NCBI RefSeq assembly: GCF_905220415.1
Contig: NC_059539.1
Location: forward strand, 10,478,001-10,542,000
DNA: 64,000 bases
Source of the DNA: Colias croceus
Taxonomy: Eukaryota > Arthropoda > Insecta > Lepidoptera > Pieridae
Direction of reading: 5' to 3'
Shown: positions 45,365 to 55,147 of the stretch, piece by piece
Layout: the number at the start of each line of letters is the position of its first letter
How positions within the stretch are numbered: position 1 is the stretch's first letter
Position numbers and translations under genes: made by a program
Notes under the pieces: model-generated
Told to the model about the DNA's origin: nothing
The model's database searches: none
Seen by the model: only the letters and a program-made list of their open reading frames with translations

Positions 45365-45540
45365 TACGCACGCGGTTTCACCTGCTTTGTCTAAAACCTA
45401 ATTAAATTCTACACTTGAACCTTCTTCAAGAATCACTCTATATAATAAAAAAAATCGCATCGAAATCGGTTTTTAAATTTTAAAGATATACCTGAGCATA
45501 CATATGAACGGGTAGATAGCAAGTTCGACTTTGTTTTAAA
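45365..45540 (-). mobile_element. Helitron-like element, family D, old copy
   Basis: ACGCACGCGGTTTCACCTGC in place of the GC tail (CTAG lost), CTTTGTCTAAAACCTAATTA, AATCACTCTAT, ATCGCATCGAAATCGG, CGACTTTGTTTTAAATAC. Confidence 0.65.
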
Positions 45541-45961
45541 TACATAAATTTTACATACTTAAATACAATAAGTATAATTCATTTACAAATTTTAAATGGA
45601 CAGTTAATCATAACTACATTATCTCTAAAACAATAATACACTTCAATGTAGTAATTGCCTTGAGAAGCCTTCATCAAATTTCTGTCACAATAAGGACCTT
45701 ACATAATATAATAGATTCCTATTAGTAACAGTGACGAGATATGAATCTCAACGGAAATTAACTGATAACCAATTGTTTATGAAATCTATTAATTACTAAA
45801 CTAATATTGTAGGAATAATTATCTGGAAGTACTCTGGATTCTGAACATTATTTTACAGAATAGGTAGTAGAAAGAAAAATAGAAACTAGAAAGTAGTAGA
45901 AATGTCATGTTTTATTTTGGTTTATACCAAATGGAGTTGGGATGAACAGCTATATGATACA
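45541..45961. other. unassigned AT-rich DNA
   Basis: Nothing recognised. Confidence 0.5.
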
Positions 45962-46175
45962 CTAGATTTCTGCCCGCAGCTTCGCATGCGTTTTCAAAGA
46001 AAAACCAGCATAGTTCCCGTTCCTGTGGGATTTTCCGGATAAAATGTAGTATATGTCTTATTCTAGGTCTTCAGCTACCTAGATACAAATAACATAGTAA
46101 TCGGTTCAGAAGAATATGTGTGAAAAGGTAACAAACATCCATCCATCCATTCTCACAAACTTTCGCATTTATAAT
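45962..46175 (-). mobile_element. Helitron-like element, family E
   Basis: A|CTAG at 45962, GCCCGCAGCTTCGCATGCG, TAGTTCCCGTTCCTGTGGGA, ATCGGTTCAGAAG, CATCCATCCATCCATT, CTTTCGCATTTATAATA. Head boundary approximate. Confidence 0.8.
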
Positions 46176-46802
46176 AAAATACAACAACATCTGTTCCAAA
46201 ATTGATCTATGCTTTAGCAAGTATCAATAAACAGACAGGCCAAATTTTGACTCCACAAACGGACACTTGAATTATCTCTATAGATATCGTATTATCTCTC
46301 AAAACGCCCCTATGACTACACAATCTAGAACTTTTACCCGGCTTAACCCGGCTTTGTAATGAACAAACTCAGCGGAAGCCAGTATTTTATAATCTCAAAG
46401 GCATACCCAGAAGTGTTTGCTCAAACATCTGTTATCCAGCCCCAGCAGAGACGCAAACAAACTTGAAGTTTGAGAGACCATGACAACAACTAATATCATT
46501 AGTTAGTATTGTTCACGTCAATGTTAATAAGATTTTGAGATACGATACTAACTTGATACTTTATTACAAAGTTCTAGGAAATCGTGGTAATTATTACAGA
46601 TTGAACGGTCATTGAAAAGTGAGCTTTGAATCTTGAATTAATAGGATGATACCGGTTGATACCGGTATCGGTTGAATTATACAATTAATAAGTACAAAAA
46701 TACCTATATCTTAGCAGATAGCTTCTATTAAGCTTAAGATCCTAGCATAAGTTGCAATGAAATATGAAGCTTTTAAGTGCATTCTCTGGGAAAAGTGGCA
46801 TA
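46176..46802. other. unassigned DNA
   Basis: 46360-46500 is GC-balanced and repeat-free. A GATACCGGT cluster lies near 46647-46672. No gene seen. Confidence 0.45.
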
Positions 46803-46993
46803 TTTATACTAATATTATAAAGCTGAAGAGTTTGTTTGTTTGAACGCGCTAATCTCGGGAACTACTGGTCCGATTTGAAAAATTCTTTCGATGTTAGATA
46901 GCCCATTTATCGAGGAAGGTTATAGGCTATATATCATCACGCTACAACTAACAGGAGTGGAGCCACGAGGGTGAAACCGCGCGGAGCAGCTAG
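46803..46993 (+). mobile_element. Helitron-like element, family F (Lep1-like)
   Basis: Head TTATACTAATATTATAAAG with the TC mutated, GAAGAGTTTGTTTGTTTGAA, CGCGCTAATCTCGGGAACTA, GAAACCGCGCGGAGCAGCTAG ending at 46993. The most typical F copy in the window. Confidence 0.88.
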
Positions 46994-47008
46994 CTAAAGC
47001 TGCCCCCC

Positions 47009-47148
47009 TAGACAAGTGGCTTTCTATTAGCGTAACGTTTGACAGAATAGATTATGAATGTAGATAAATGTATCGACAGCTTACGTAAATCTCATACATT
47101 CATAATCTATTCTATCAAACGTTACGCTAATAGAAAGCCACTTGTCTA
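47009..47148. mobile_element. palindromic MITE with 54-bp arms, TA ends
   Basis: Arms 47009-47062 and 47095-47148 are exact complements except one C/T difference. They begin TAGACAAGTGGCTTTCTATT and end complementary to it; the loop is 32 bases. TA at both ends could be a Tc1/mariner-type TA duplication or part of the arm. It lies 15 bp beyond the F Helitron. Confidence 0.85.
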
Positions 47149-47613
47149 ACCCCTCTGATAAGAATAGCCTTTATTTTAATAAAAATAGATACACAAGCTA
47201 TTGACAAAGCTATCCATTATAAAAATACAAACACGTCGGTTTGTTAAAACAAGTATATAATGTTAAACTAGAAAAACATCTTGCTTTCAGGGAAATATTA
47301 ATATGCAAACATAACCCCAAACATGCAATATGCTGAACCTAATAAAATTGCCAACCTTCCCCTTGTTGTCTCAAAATTATTCGTCTCCAAAGCAAACAAC
47401 AAAATTGAATACTGTCAAAAATGCTGATGGAATACAATGAAAGATATTATTTCTGTCTGTTTATCATACAAAGTCTGTTTGATTTGTGGTTAAAGGGGCC
47501 ATTGCGTGACAACCGTTCCCATAAAATTTTCAACGTCTATTTCCTTTAAGTTTGTTTTTATGGCAACCATTATTTGCCCATCCATGCCTGTAGCAAAACC
47601 ATTAAAAATCCTA
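47149..47613. other. non-repetitive patch of balanced composition
   Basis: Contains ATTAATATGCAAACATAACC, a Runt-type TTTGTGGTTAAAG, GGGGCCATTGCGTGAC and TTTTTATGGC. No element or gene. Among the better candidates for regulatory DNA in the window. Confidence 0.25.
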
Positions 47614-47809
47614 TCCTCCTACTAATATTATAAATGCGAAAGTTTGTGAGGATGGATGTGTTTACTGAACCGATTACAATGAAATTTAGCACACATAATA
47701 TAATAACTTGGATACACATAGGATAGGTTATATCCCGGAAATCCCACGGGAACGGGAACTATGCGGGTTTTTTTTGAAAACGCGGGCAAAGCCGCGGGCG
47801 GAAAGCTAC
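47614..47809 (+). mobile_element. Helitron-like element, family E, CTAC terminus
   Basis: TCCTCCTACTAATATTATAA head, GAAAGTTTGTGAGGATGGAT, TCCCGGAAATCCCACGGGAA, GGGCAAAGCCGCGGGCGG and a mutated CTAC at 47806-47809. Confidence 0.85.
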
Positions 47810-48214
47810 ATAATCTAAAGGATTAATTGTAATTTTTAAGTTAGCTTATAAAGATAGCCAATTAGTCATCAACGTGCATCAGCCTAGTATTTTGAAAGAA
47901 TATCATTAAAAATGTACCTACCATCAATTATCCCGCGGCGCCATTGTTTGATAAAAATTAAAAGAATACTTCATACTTCTATTGATCTTTTCTGAATATC
48001 TCATTGAATCCCACTCAAGTACCACGCGGCATTGTAATTAAATGGGAAAATACTGAAGTGGGATTGTAGCGGTACAGCTTGATATAATTAAAACATGTGA
48101 CTAACAGCTGATCGCCCTGGCGTTGCTTGTGTAAATTTAATTAGTATTTCTGGTCAACATCAACATTATAATATTAATTGTATAAGAGTAGCTGCGGCTC
48201 GATATTTGATTAAT
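47810..48214. other. unassigned AT-rich DNA
   Basis: Nothing recognised. Confidence 0.5.
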
Positions 48215-48365
48215 TAGGTCTACATAGAGCAAGCAGCCTCACGAAAAGCAATTATTGCACGAAGTAGCTATTTGGACGTGGCCAAGGAAAATGGAGGCAC
48301 CCGTGCTTTCGTTGCGCGTAAAAGGCTTCGCGAGTCTGCTTTATCTGTGTGAACCTACCTATTGA
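48215..48365. mobile_element. MITE-like element, family I, second copy
   Basis: Left AGGTCTACATAGAGCAAGCA then GCCTCACG; right CGCGAGTCTGCTTTATCTGT then GTGAACCT, the inverted counterpart. Shares both ends with 16187-16455 but has a different, shorter interior. Confidence 0.6.
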
Positions 48366-48965
48366 ATTGATTTTGTAGCGACACCTCGCTCTGAATCGCG
48401 CAAGTGAAATGTTTTCGCTACATAGCATATTTATACAAGTTTCCGACATCATCCATCGGGGCCTTACCGGCCGGCCAGTCGAGTAGAATGGTCGAGGATC
48501 CTCCCTTTTTCGATGGAGGAATTCCACTTTCCTTCCTCCACAGAATTTTAATTTATCTACACGTTATCTCTACATCACTACTATTTCGAAAAGTGGCTAT
48601 TGGTCAGCTTGCAAAATGTCCTGAATCTATTGTGTATTTACTTATTACAGTCAACAAATTATAATAATTAGAACATACAATAGGATCGTGGGATAGGAAT
48701 CAAGAATAACATAATAGTATCTCTGAATACTAAATTTTTAGCTTTATTATTAATATGCAATACATATTGTGTCATATTGTGTCTAGTATATAATATATTC
48801 GTTTATCTGTTAGCTCTCTCTCAATCTTGCAAAGGATTAAGATATTATGGCGTTCAACGTCATGTCACATGTGGATAATGACTTCCAAATGATGTAGAGT
48901 TATTTAGATGTAGAGTAAACGGTAAATATTAAGCCAATATTAATTCAAATCAAATTTATTTTCCA
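48366..48965. other. unassigned DNA with a GC-rich island
   Basis: 48440-48545 contains GGGGCCTTACCGGCCGGCC and CCTCCCTTTTTCGATGGAGG (a hairpin). No homology in the window. Open frames of 86-91 codons on both strands are domain-free. Confidence 0.4.
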
Positions 48966-48968
48966 TAA

Positions 48969-49262
48969 TATAATAAGGATTTTTTTTTTTTATAATAGAG
49001 CGGGTAACGGAGCAGGTGGGTCACCTAGTGAGGTGATCACCACCGCCCATGAGCACTCACAAAGTTACCTTTGTGAGGCTGTTACCGACTTTCGAAGGTG
49101 GGTGTAGGCTCTCTTTTTAAATAAGTCTATGTCATACATGTGCGGAAATACCGAACTTGGTAGACTGTTCCACAGGGTGGTGGTACGTGGAAAAAAGTGT
49201 CGCGAGAAGCGTACGGTACTCGTTCGCCAGCGGTCCAAATGATGTCGATATCGGTATACCGA
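48969..49262 (-). mobile_element. 5'-truncated LINE with poly(A) tail
   Basis: On the minus strand: the polymerase C-terminus (49068 upward), then GTGAGTGCTCATGGGCGGTG, GATCACCTCACTAGGTGACC, CACCTGCTCCGTTACCCGC and a run of about 12 A residues ending at 48969. A related 3' region occurs at 56838-57035. Confidence 0.75.
49068..49260 (-). pseudogene. non-LTR retrotransposon polymerase, extreme C-terminus
   Basis: The frame reads HLDRWRTSTVRFSRHFFPRT, then TLWNSLPSSVFP and DLFKKRAYTHL before the stop at 49065-49067. The spacing of RT..LWN.LP..VFP..YD...FK.R matches the C-terminal tail of one common lepidopteran LINE group. This group differs from the LINEs at 25.6 and 40.2 kb. Only about 60 codons remain and the catalytic region is absent. 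The upstream end lies at or near the palindrome ATATCGGTATACCGATAT (49248-49265). Confidence 0.75.
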
Positions 49263-49265
49263 TAT

Positions 49266-50381
49266 AAATATGCACATGTCTATGTTTTGTAGATTTATAG
49301 GTAAGAATTTTCTGGAAATAATCGTACAAATTTAAGTTTTAAAATAAATAAGGTATATTCAAATGAAGATAGAACGGTAATAGCTATATTAGGTAAAGGG
49401 AAAGGGACCAAGGAAGTGACTTCGCAATTAGGGGCAAGAATGCATGGGGCCGTAAAGTGGAAATTGTCCCTTGATATCAAAGTGAAGAGATTGAAAGCTT
49501 GAGGATTGTTCTAATAATTATAAAACCTTAATGATGTTATTTAAAGAAAATTAAGTCGTTAAAATACATCTTTTATATTATACAATCGTATTCTACATTT
49601 CGTTTTAAAATAATTATCGTCTAAACCACGAGTTTCACATTTACAGTATGCGCTAGCCCACTAATAACTATGTCTATTCTTATAAAAATGTGATTTTCCA
49701 TTTTTCATTCAGATGCTTCTCTTCTCTAATCATAAGTAAGTAGGTAAAAATGAACTATTCTCAAAATAACAATTTTGGACTCGAATACTTCCTCAATTTA
49801 GTTCGTCAGCTTTATCATAGATTGTTTGATATTATAGTAGAGCCATTTTAATAGGCAACATTTGACAGTTCAACAAAATTCAACAACGTAACCTAGTAAC
49901 GACGACATAGAATAACATGATATTTCGTTTTGTTAGAACTGCACATTTGCTTAACTTATTTCAATTACGATTACATATTTATAATAATAATGACCGATAC
50001 AAGTAATTTTAAGATTTCATTTTACTGATAAACCATCCTAAACATAATAATCAATTTCTGAATTGAAGAACTGACGTCGCTACATTTTTGTGTCAATATA
50101 ACTTTTTTCTTTTTAAATACTAGAGACGTTACTCTAAAAATCGAAATCTGACATCTAGAATCGAATGCATTGATTACTTGTGAATTAAAATTATCATAAA
50201 TTAATAAATTCGATTAACAAATGTTTCAAATCCGTATCGATTAATGCACTTTAATCGATGTTTTTAAGCAGGTTACCTCTCTTCGAAGATAAAATTGATA
50301 GACGTCAAATGTTGCCTATTAAATTGGCTCGACTGGGCTCGACTTATAGATGCTGGAATCTTACTCTAACTATATCTTTAA
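49266..50381. other. unassigned AT-rich DNA
   Basis: Nothing recognised up to the MITE pair. Confidence 0.5.
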
Positions 50382-50587
50382 GGCTGGTTGCAGAGCTTGA
50401 CCGACCATCAGTGCGTACGTCAGTCGCGCTTGTCATATGTATAGAAATTCATAAAACCGTTAATAGCTAGACCGACCATACGCACGCGTATTGTCATGCG
50501 CATTAGTGTCATAGTCATACAATTGTTGATGCGTATCGTCAGGACCGACGGTACGCACTGACGGTCGGTCAAGCTCTGCAACCAGCC
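50382..50587. mobile_element. Harbinger-like MITE 1 of an abutting pair
   Basis: TAA (50379-50381) | GGCTGGTTGCAGAGCTTGAC ... GTCAAGCTCTGCAACCAGCC | TAA (50588-50590). The inverted ends run about 40 bp (through CCGACC.TCAGTGCGTAC). 206 bp, non-coding, CpG-rich. Confidence 0.9.
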
Positions 50588-50590
50588 TAA

Positions 50591-51166
50591 AGCCTGTCCC
50601 AGACAGACGCGGCCTTCGGTGGCGATCTGCTGTTGCCTTCTTGCTTGACCGTGATAACAATATACTGCCGCGGCCGCGGTGGCGGTCATTCTAACCTACA
50701 GCGCATTTAAATAGTTACTATACTCTTTGCTACAGCGGCACATTAGCTCTCGAGTCTCACCTGCAAGTGGACGTTAGTAATGGCCAATCGTACGAAGTTT
50801 TATTGCTTTTATTGCCCATATTTTGTCTTTAATTCTTTTGTTTTTTTAGTCTTTATGTGATGTATCATACAAAACTGGGTAATTTTGCACTGTTTGAATA
50901 AACAACTCAGTGTTTATAGGCATAATTTCACGCGGTACACGCGGCCTGTTGCAAAAATTTACAACTGATCGCGTAATGACCGCCTCATGTCCGCGCGCTC
51001 ATTCACACAGAAGCGGTGGCGGAGAGGGCGGGGCTTGCGGCCGCGGTAAGCCGCGCTGTGACCGCGTCCAGGCCGCGTGTGTCTATGTCGTTCCTAGAAC
51101 TTTCAAGTCATCCAACTGACCGCCACCGCCACCGCCACCGCAGGCCGCGTCTGTCTGGGACACGCT
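50591..51166. mobile_element. Harbinger-like MITE 2 of an abutting pair
   Basis: Starts right after the same TAA: AGCCTGTCCCAGACAGACGC at the left; complement of AGCGTGTCCCAGACAGACGC at the right, ending 51166, then TAA (51167-51169). The arms are near-identical for 24 bp, then share GGTGGCG repeats (a CCACCG run at 51122-51141). 576 bp; the GC-rich interior (50930-51166) yields incidental open frames but no transposase. Confidence 0.88.
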
Positions 51167-51225
51167 TAAGACTTTAACTATAGCATTTTAAGGGGATAAC
51201 CATGATATATTATAGCAGTATCCCA

Positions 51226-51304
51226 AGAGCCCACGACGGCCAGACATTCCTTATTTTAGAAAAGTTGAAAGTTTCTCTGTATCTGTCTGGCCGTCGTGGG
51301 CTCT
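51226..51304. mobile_element. MITE-like element, family K, deletion derivative
   Basis: Perfect 20-bp inverted ends, AGAGCCCACGACGGCCAGAC at 51226-51245 and its complement at 51285-51304. The left 60 bases match 44643-44702, but about 40 interior bases present there are missing. Confidence 0.85.
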
Positions 51305-51634
51305 AGATCAGTATTTATACAGTATTTTTTTCTAGTGTGGGAAAGTAATGGCGCTAGACGATCTATATAGCGCTGTCATTGTCACACGCCAGCAATAATA
51401 CGGCTTTAAAACATCATGGTACAGAGGAATATCCCAGGATCAGTAAATACTATTAGTTGCTGATGTGCCACCTGAGCTATGTTATCTTTGACTTGCCATA
51501 CGTCACTGTTTACTGATTGGGTAAAATCAAATATTTATCTTGCCTTTGAACCGTCGTTATATCGTATTGACATAAACGTATGAATTTCTCTTCAAATACG
51601 TTTATGAATGCATGTTATGGATATTATAAAGAAA
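51305..51634. other. unassigned DNA
   Basis: Nothing recognised. Confidence 0.5.
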
Positions 51635-51835
51635 CTAGCTTCCACCCACGACTTTGTACGTGCATCCCCGTTTTTCCCCGTTCCCGCAAGAATTTCGGGA
51701 AATCCTTTCTTAGGCGACGCCTACGTTATGACATCTACCTGCATGCCAAATTTCAGCCCGATACGTCCAGCGGTTTGGGCTTTGCGTTGATAGATCACTT
51801 TATCAGTCACCTTTGAGTTTTATATATTATGTAGA
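51635..51835 (-). mobile_element. Helitron-like element, family C, complete
   Basis: A(51634)|CTAG...GA|T(51836). CCCCGTTCCCGCAAGAATTT and ACGTCCAGCGGTTTGGGC as in 22106-22305. Confidence 0.85.
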
Positions 51836-51861
51836 TAAGAGTGATTGTAATGAGAAAGACG

Positions 51862-51945
51862 CTAGCTTTCCTCCCGCGGTTTCTTTCACGTTCTATAAAA
51901 CTTAACGAGATATATACGAAACCTTTCTCGCTATCTATTGCTGAA
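51862..51945 (-). mobile_element. Helitron-like element, family D, 3' fragment
   Basis: CTAG at 51862, TTTCCTCCCGCGGTTTCTTT, CTATAAAACTTAACGAGATA, ACCTTTCTCGC. Truncated at the head side. Confidence 0.6.
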
Positions 51946-52079
51946 AACATAATGAAAACAGGTGACGTAGGTTTTAAGACGTCCACGCGTCGGAGGACTT
52001 TATTTTAGAGGTATAATACGTCATGTGTTGATATAGTAATTATGTATAAACTAAGCTGTATCAGCTAGACACAACATAA

Positions 52080-52323
52080 TCCATACTAATATTATAAATG
52101 CGAAAGTAACTCTGTCTGTCTGTCTGTTACTCAATCACGCCTTAACTACTGAACCAATTTGCATGAAATTTGGTATAGAGATAATATTTTGATACCCGAG
52201 AAAGGACATAGGCTACTTTTTACCCCGGGAAATAGGATAGGTTTTATCCCGGAAATCCCACGGGAGCGGGAGCTATGCGGTTTTTCTTTGACTGCACGGG
52301 CGAAGCTGCTGGTGGAAAGCTAG
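52080..52323 (+). mobile_element. Helitron-like element, family B head with family E tail
   Basis: A(52079)|TCCATACTAATATTATAAAT, CTCTGTCTGTCTGTCTGT, ATACCCGAGAAAGGACATAG, TATCCCGGAAATCCCACGGG, GGGCGAAGCTGCTGGTGG, CTAG(52320-52323)|T. Complete, tail to tail with the next element. Confidence 0.88.
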
Positions 52324-52335
52324 TATATAATTATA

Positions 52336-52545
52336 CTAGCATTCCGCCCGCGGCTTCGCCCGCGTTTAAAAAAACCCGCATAGTTCCCGTTCCTGTGGGA
52401 TTTCCGGGATATACATATATGTTTATCCAAGTTACCCTCTATATATGTATACTAAATTTCAATGTAATCTTCAGTAGTATTTGCGTGAAAGAGTGAGTAG
52501 GTACATCCATCCTCACAAACTTTCGCATTTATTATAAGTATTACA
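52336..52545 (-). mobile_element. Helitron-like element, family E
   Basis: CTAG at 52336, only 12 bp beyond the previous CTAG. CGCCCGCGGCTTCGCCCGCG, TAGTTCCCGTTCCTGTGGGA, AGTATTTGCGTGAAAGAG, CATCCATCCTC. Head boundary approximate. Confidence 0.8.
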
Positions 52546-52904
52546 TTTCCCAACGTGTAGAATCAACAAAGCTAAAAACAGTGTAATATTTATGGCTATT
52601 AAAATATTATATAATATTAAATAATACATCATTTATTTTGATAAGGGTTAATACCAAGGTACAAATAAAGAGCTTTTTGTAGCGGTGGTATTTTAATTTC
52701 TTTTTTTCAATAAAAAAACGCTTATTGTGACATGACTGTAATAGTTAGAGATATGCTGCCGCTGATTTTTTGTAGACAATGGTGTGTTCTAAAAAAATGT
52801 AGTATATCATTTTGTTCTATCATCAACAGTTTTCGCAGCGCACGCGATGTAAGGTTGTTTTTTGATATTTTTTTCACACCTTGGATTACGTTATCGTAAT
52901 TTTA
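52546..52904. other. unassigned AT-rich DNA
   Basis: Nothing recognised. Confidence 0.5.
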
Positions 52905-53080
52905 GTAAGGATGCCTATTTTTTTTGAAAATGAAATATAGCCTATGTCACTCAGAAATGATGTAGCTTTCCAACAGTGAAAGAATTTTTCAAATCTGCCA
53001 AGTAGTTTCGGAGCCTATTCAATTCATACAAACAAACAAACAAAAAATCAAACCTTTCCTCTTTATAATATTTGTATAGA
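52905..53080 (-). mobile_element. Helitron-like element, family H, tail lost
   Basis: GAAATATAGCCTATGTCACT, ATGATGTAGCTTTCCAACAG, AATTTTTCAAATCTGCCAAG, CAAACAAACAAACAAAAA, CTTTATAATATTTGTATAGA|T at 53080-53081. The CTAG side is degraded. Confidence 0.65.
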
Positions 53081-53243
53081 TAAAAACGAAACCCGTTTCG
53101 CGTTGTTACGGCATCACGTGTGAACGGCTGAACCGATTTCGATAATTATTTTTTATTATATATATTCCTTGAAGTACAAGGATGGTACTTATGTAGAGAA
53201 AACGTAAATATGTACCACGGGCGAAGCCGGGGCGGACCGCTAG
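53081..53243 (+). mobile_element. Helitron-like element, chimeric head with family A tail
   Basis: The first 55 bases (AAACGAAACCCGTTTCGCGT, TTGTTACGGCATCACGTG) differ from family A. From GAACGGCTGAACCGATTTCG onward it is family A to CTAG(53240-53243)|T. The head joins the H element directly, so the exact start may be a few bases earlier. Confidence 0.75.
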
Positions 53244-54955
53244 TATCTAATAATTTGTACCTACATTTCAATAAACTTCACAAAAAATATGAACATAACA
53301 TTTTAAAATTTTTCATGAAAAATAAAACAATTGCCTTTGATTTTGATAACAAGGCTTGACCATATAAAATACCGAAAGATGAAATATATAGAAATAATTG
53401 CCACTTGGGACTTCATGATGTGGGTACTTATTACATAGGAAAAGTGGCATTTGAAAGAAGTATCTTGATATCGACAAATGATTAAAGGCAGGTCAAATAA
53501 CTTTACTGGTAAGAAGAATATTGAAGTCAGATAATTATTCGCGAAAATGGCTTCGTAATAACACTAAAGTATTAAGTAACATTAATTTTGAGAGTAAAAT
53601 AGATAGGAAATTCTACCAAAATATATAGCGGAAAAGAGCCATTGTATTAATCCATTTAATTTAAAGTAAAGAGCGTTAATAATTCTCTTTCTTTGATCTA
53701 TCTTCGGAAATTGCCTATTTATAATTCTGAGAAGATTGGTTCTCAATCCAACCACTGTTATTGTCAAATAGCTGTATTGTATTACATTTTTATTTGAATT
53801 GAATCGTATTACAATTTGTTATGAATTTATTTCTTTTTTGTTAATTTATGAAAGCGAAGCCTTATGAAATTTTGATGTAGGTACAATTATTCTTACACAT
53901 CCGACGTATAATATAGCATGATAATTGAATTGAATTTTGTATTAATGACCAAACATATTAACATAATATCCTATTCAACACAATAGCTTCACAATCTTAA
54001 AACTAATTAGTTTCATAGTTACCAATAATAACTGGCGATTCTCGTATGATTTTAAGCATAATATTATTATTGAATTTAAAACTATAAATTTACATTTATT
54101 TTCCAGCTATTACCCAGTACTAATTCCTTGTTATATTTCTTGTGTAAAATCTTAACAATACCAATGCTTTCTTCAAGCATATATTTTGATCGCGCGCAAT
54201 ACGATATATCATCGGGCGATAGCCGTATGAATTTCCATCTCGTATTTTAACTGCCTACTTTATTTTCATTAAAAAAAGTAACATCGGTTCATTGCCAAAG
54301 TTCTATCCATGTAGAAAAATGCATATTAATTCCATGAAAGAATCGAAGCCCCGTGTAGGATATTATAGGGCAAATACGTTATACGTTTTATTGATTGATT
54401 TTTTATAAGGACAAGTTGACCAGAATCCGAAAATTCATTTCGTTAATTCACACTTGTAAAAGAACTCAGGGGATCGGTTGCTTGGACACCTTAATAGGTG
54501 GTTAATAAATACCACTATACCAAAGAGACGTTCAAGTTTTTGTATTGAACCTTTTTACACTGATTATATTGAATTATTTGTATATAAATGTTTATAATAC
54601 AAAAGTATTAGTCACCCATACTGTACAACTTTACTAGCTTACTTCAAAAATATGTTTTAAAGAGAGAGCAAAGATGTTATACGATACAGAAAGCAGAAAA
54701 TGTTCTTATTATTTTCCACACTGGTGCACTAAGGCTCTGCAGGAGAGAGAACTTACGGCATAAGTTTTTTAACTTATCGGTTGACTAATTTGTTAAAATA
54801 AACTTTAATGTTTCAACTCGGTAGTGGAACTGTCATGCTGACTTATTACTTCGGTCAGTTGCAAGTTCTCTCTTGGAAATTATTAGTTTTAAAACTATAT
54901 TCAATTATTACATTGGCGAAATAGGATGTATTTTTAGTCTTTTTTTTATTGTTTA
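53244..54955. other. unassigned AT-rich DNA
   Basis: A weak inverted pair, GAGAGAGAACTTACGGC (near 54742) and GTTGCAAGTTCTCTCTTGG (near 54858), might mark an old MITE. The 61-codon minus frame at 53582-53767 has no domain. Confidence 0.45.
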
Positions 54956-55147
54956 CTAGCTTAATACCACCCGCGGCTACGCCCGCTTTGTCTAAAACCT
55001 AATAAATTATATACTAAAACCTTCCTCTTGAATCACTCTATCTATATAAAAAAACCGCATCAAAATCCGTTGCGTAGTTTGAAAGATTTAAGCATACAAA
55101 AGAACATAGGGACAGAGAAAGCGACTTTGTTTTATACTATGTAGAGA
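54956..55147 (-). mobile_element. Helitron-like element, family D, complete
   Basis: A(54955)|CTAG, CCACCCGCGGCTACGCCCGC, TTGTCTAAAACCTAATAAAT, AAAACCGCATCAAAATCCGT, CGACTTTGTTTTATACTATG, GA|T at 55146-55148. Best-preserved D copy. Confidence 0.85.

Noticed and set aside
48252..48664. Frames of 91 and 86 codons on opposite strands
   Set aside because: They overlap the family I MITE and an unexplained GC-rich island; no domain and no splice context.
50910..51119. GC-rich frame and possible CpG-island promoter
   Set aside because: The GC-rich DNA is the interior of the Harbinger-like MITE 50591-51166.
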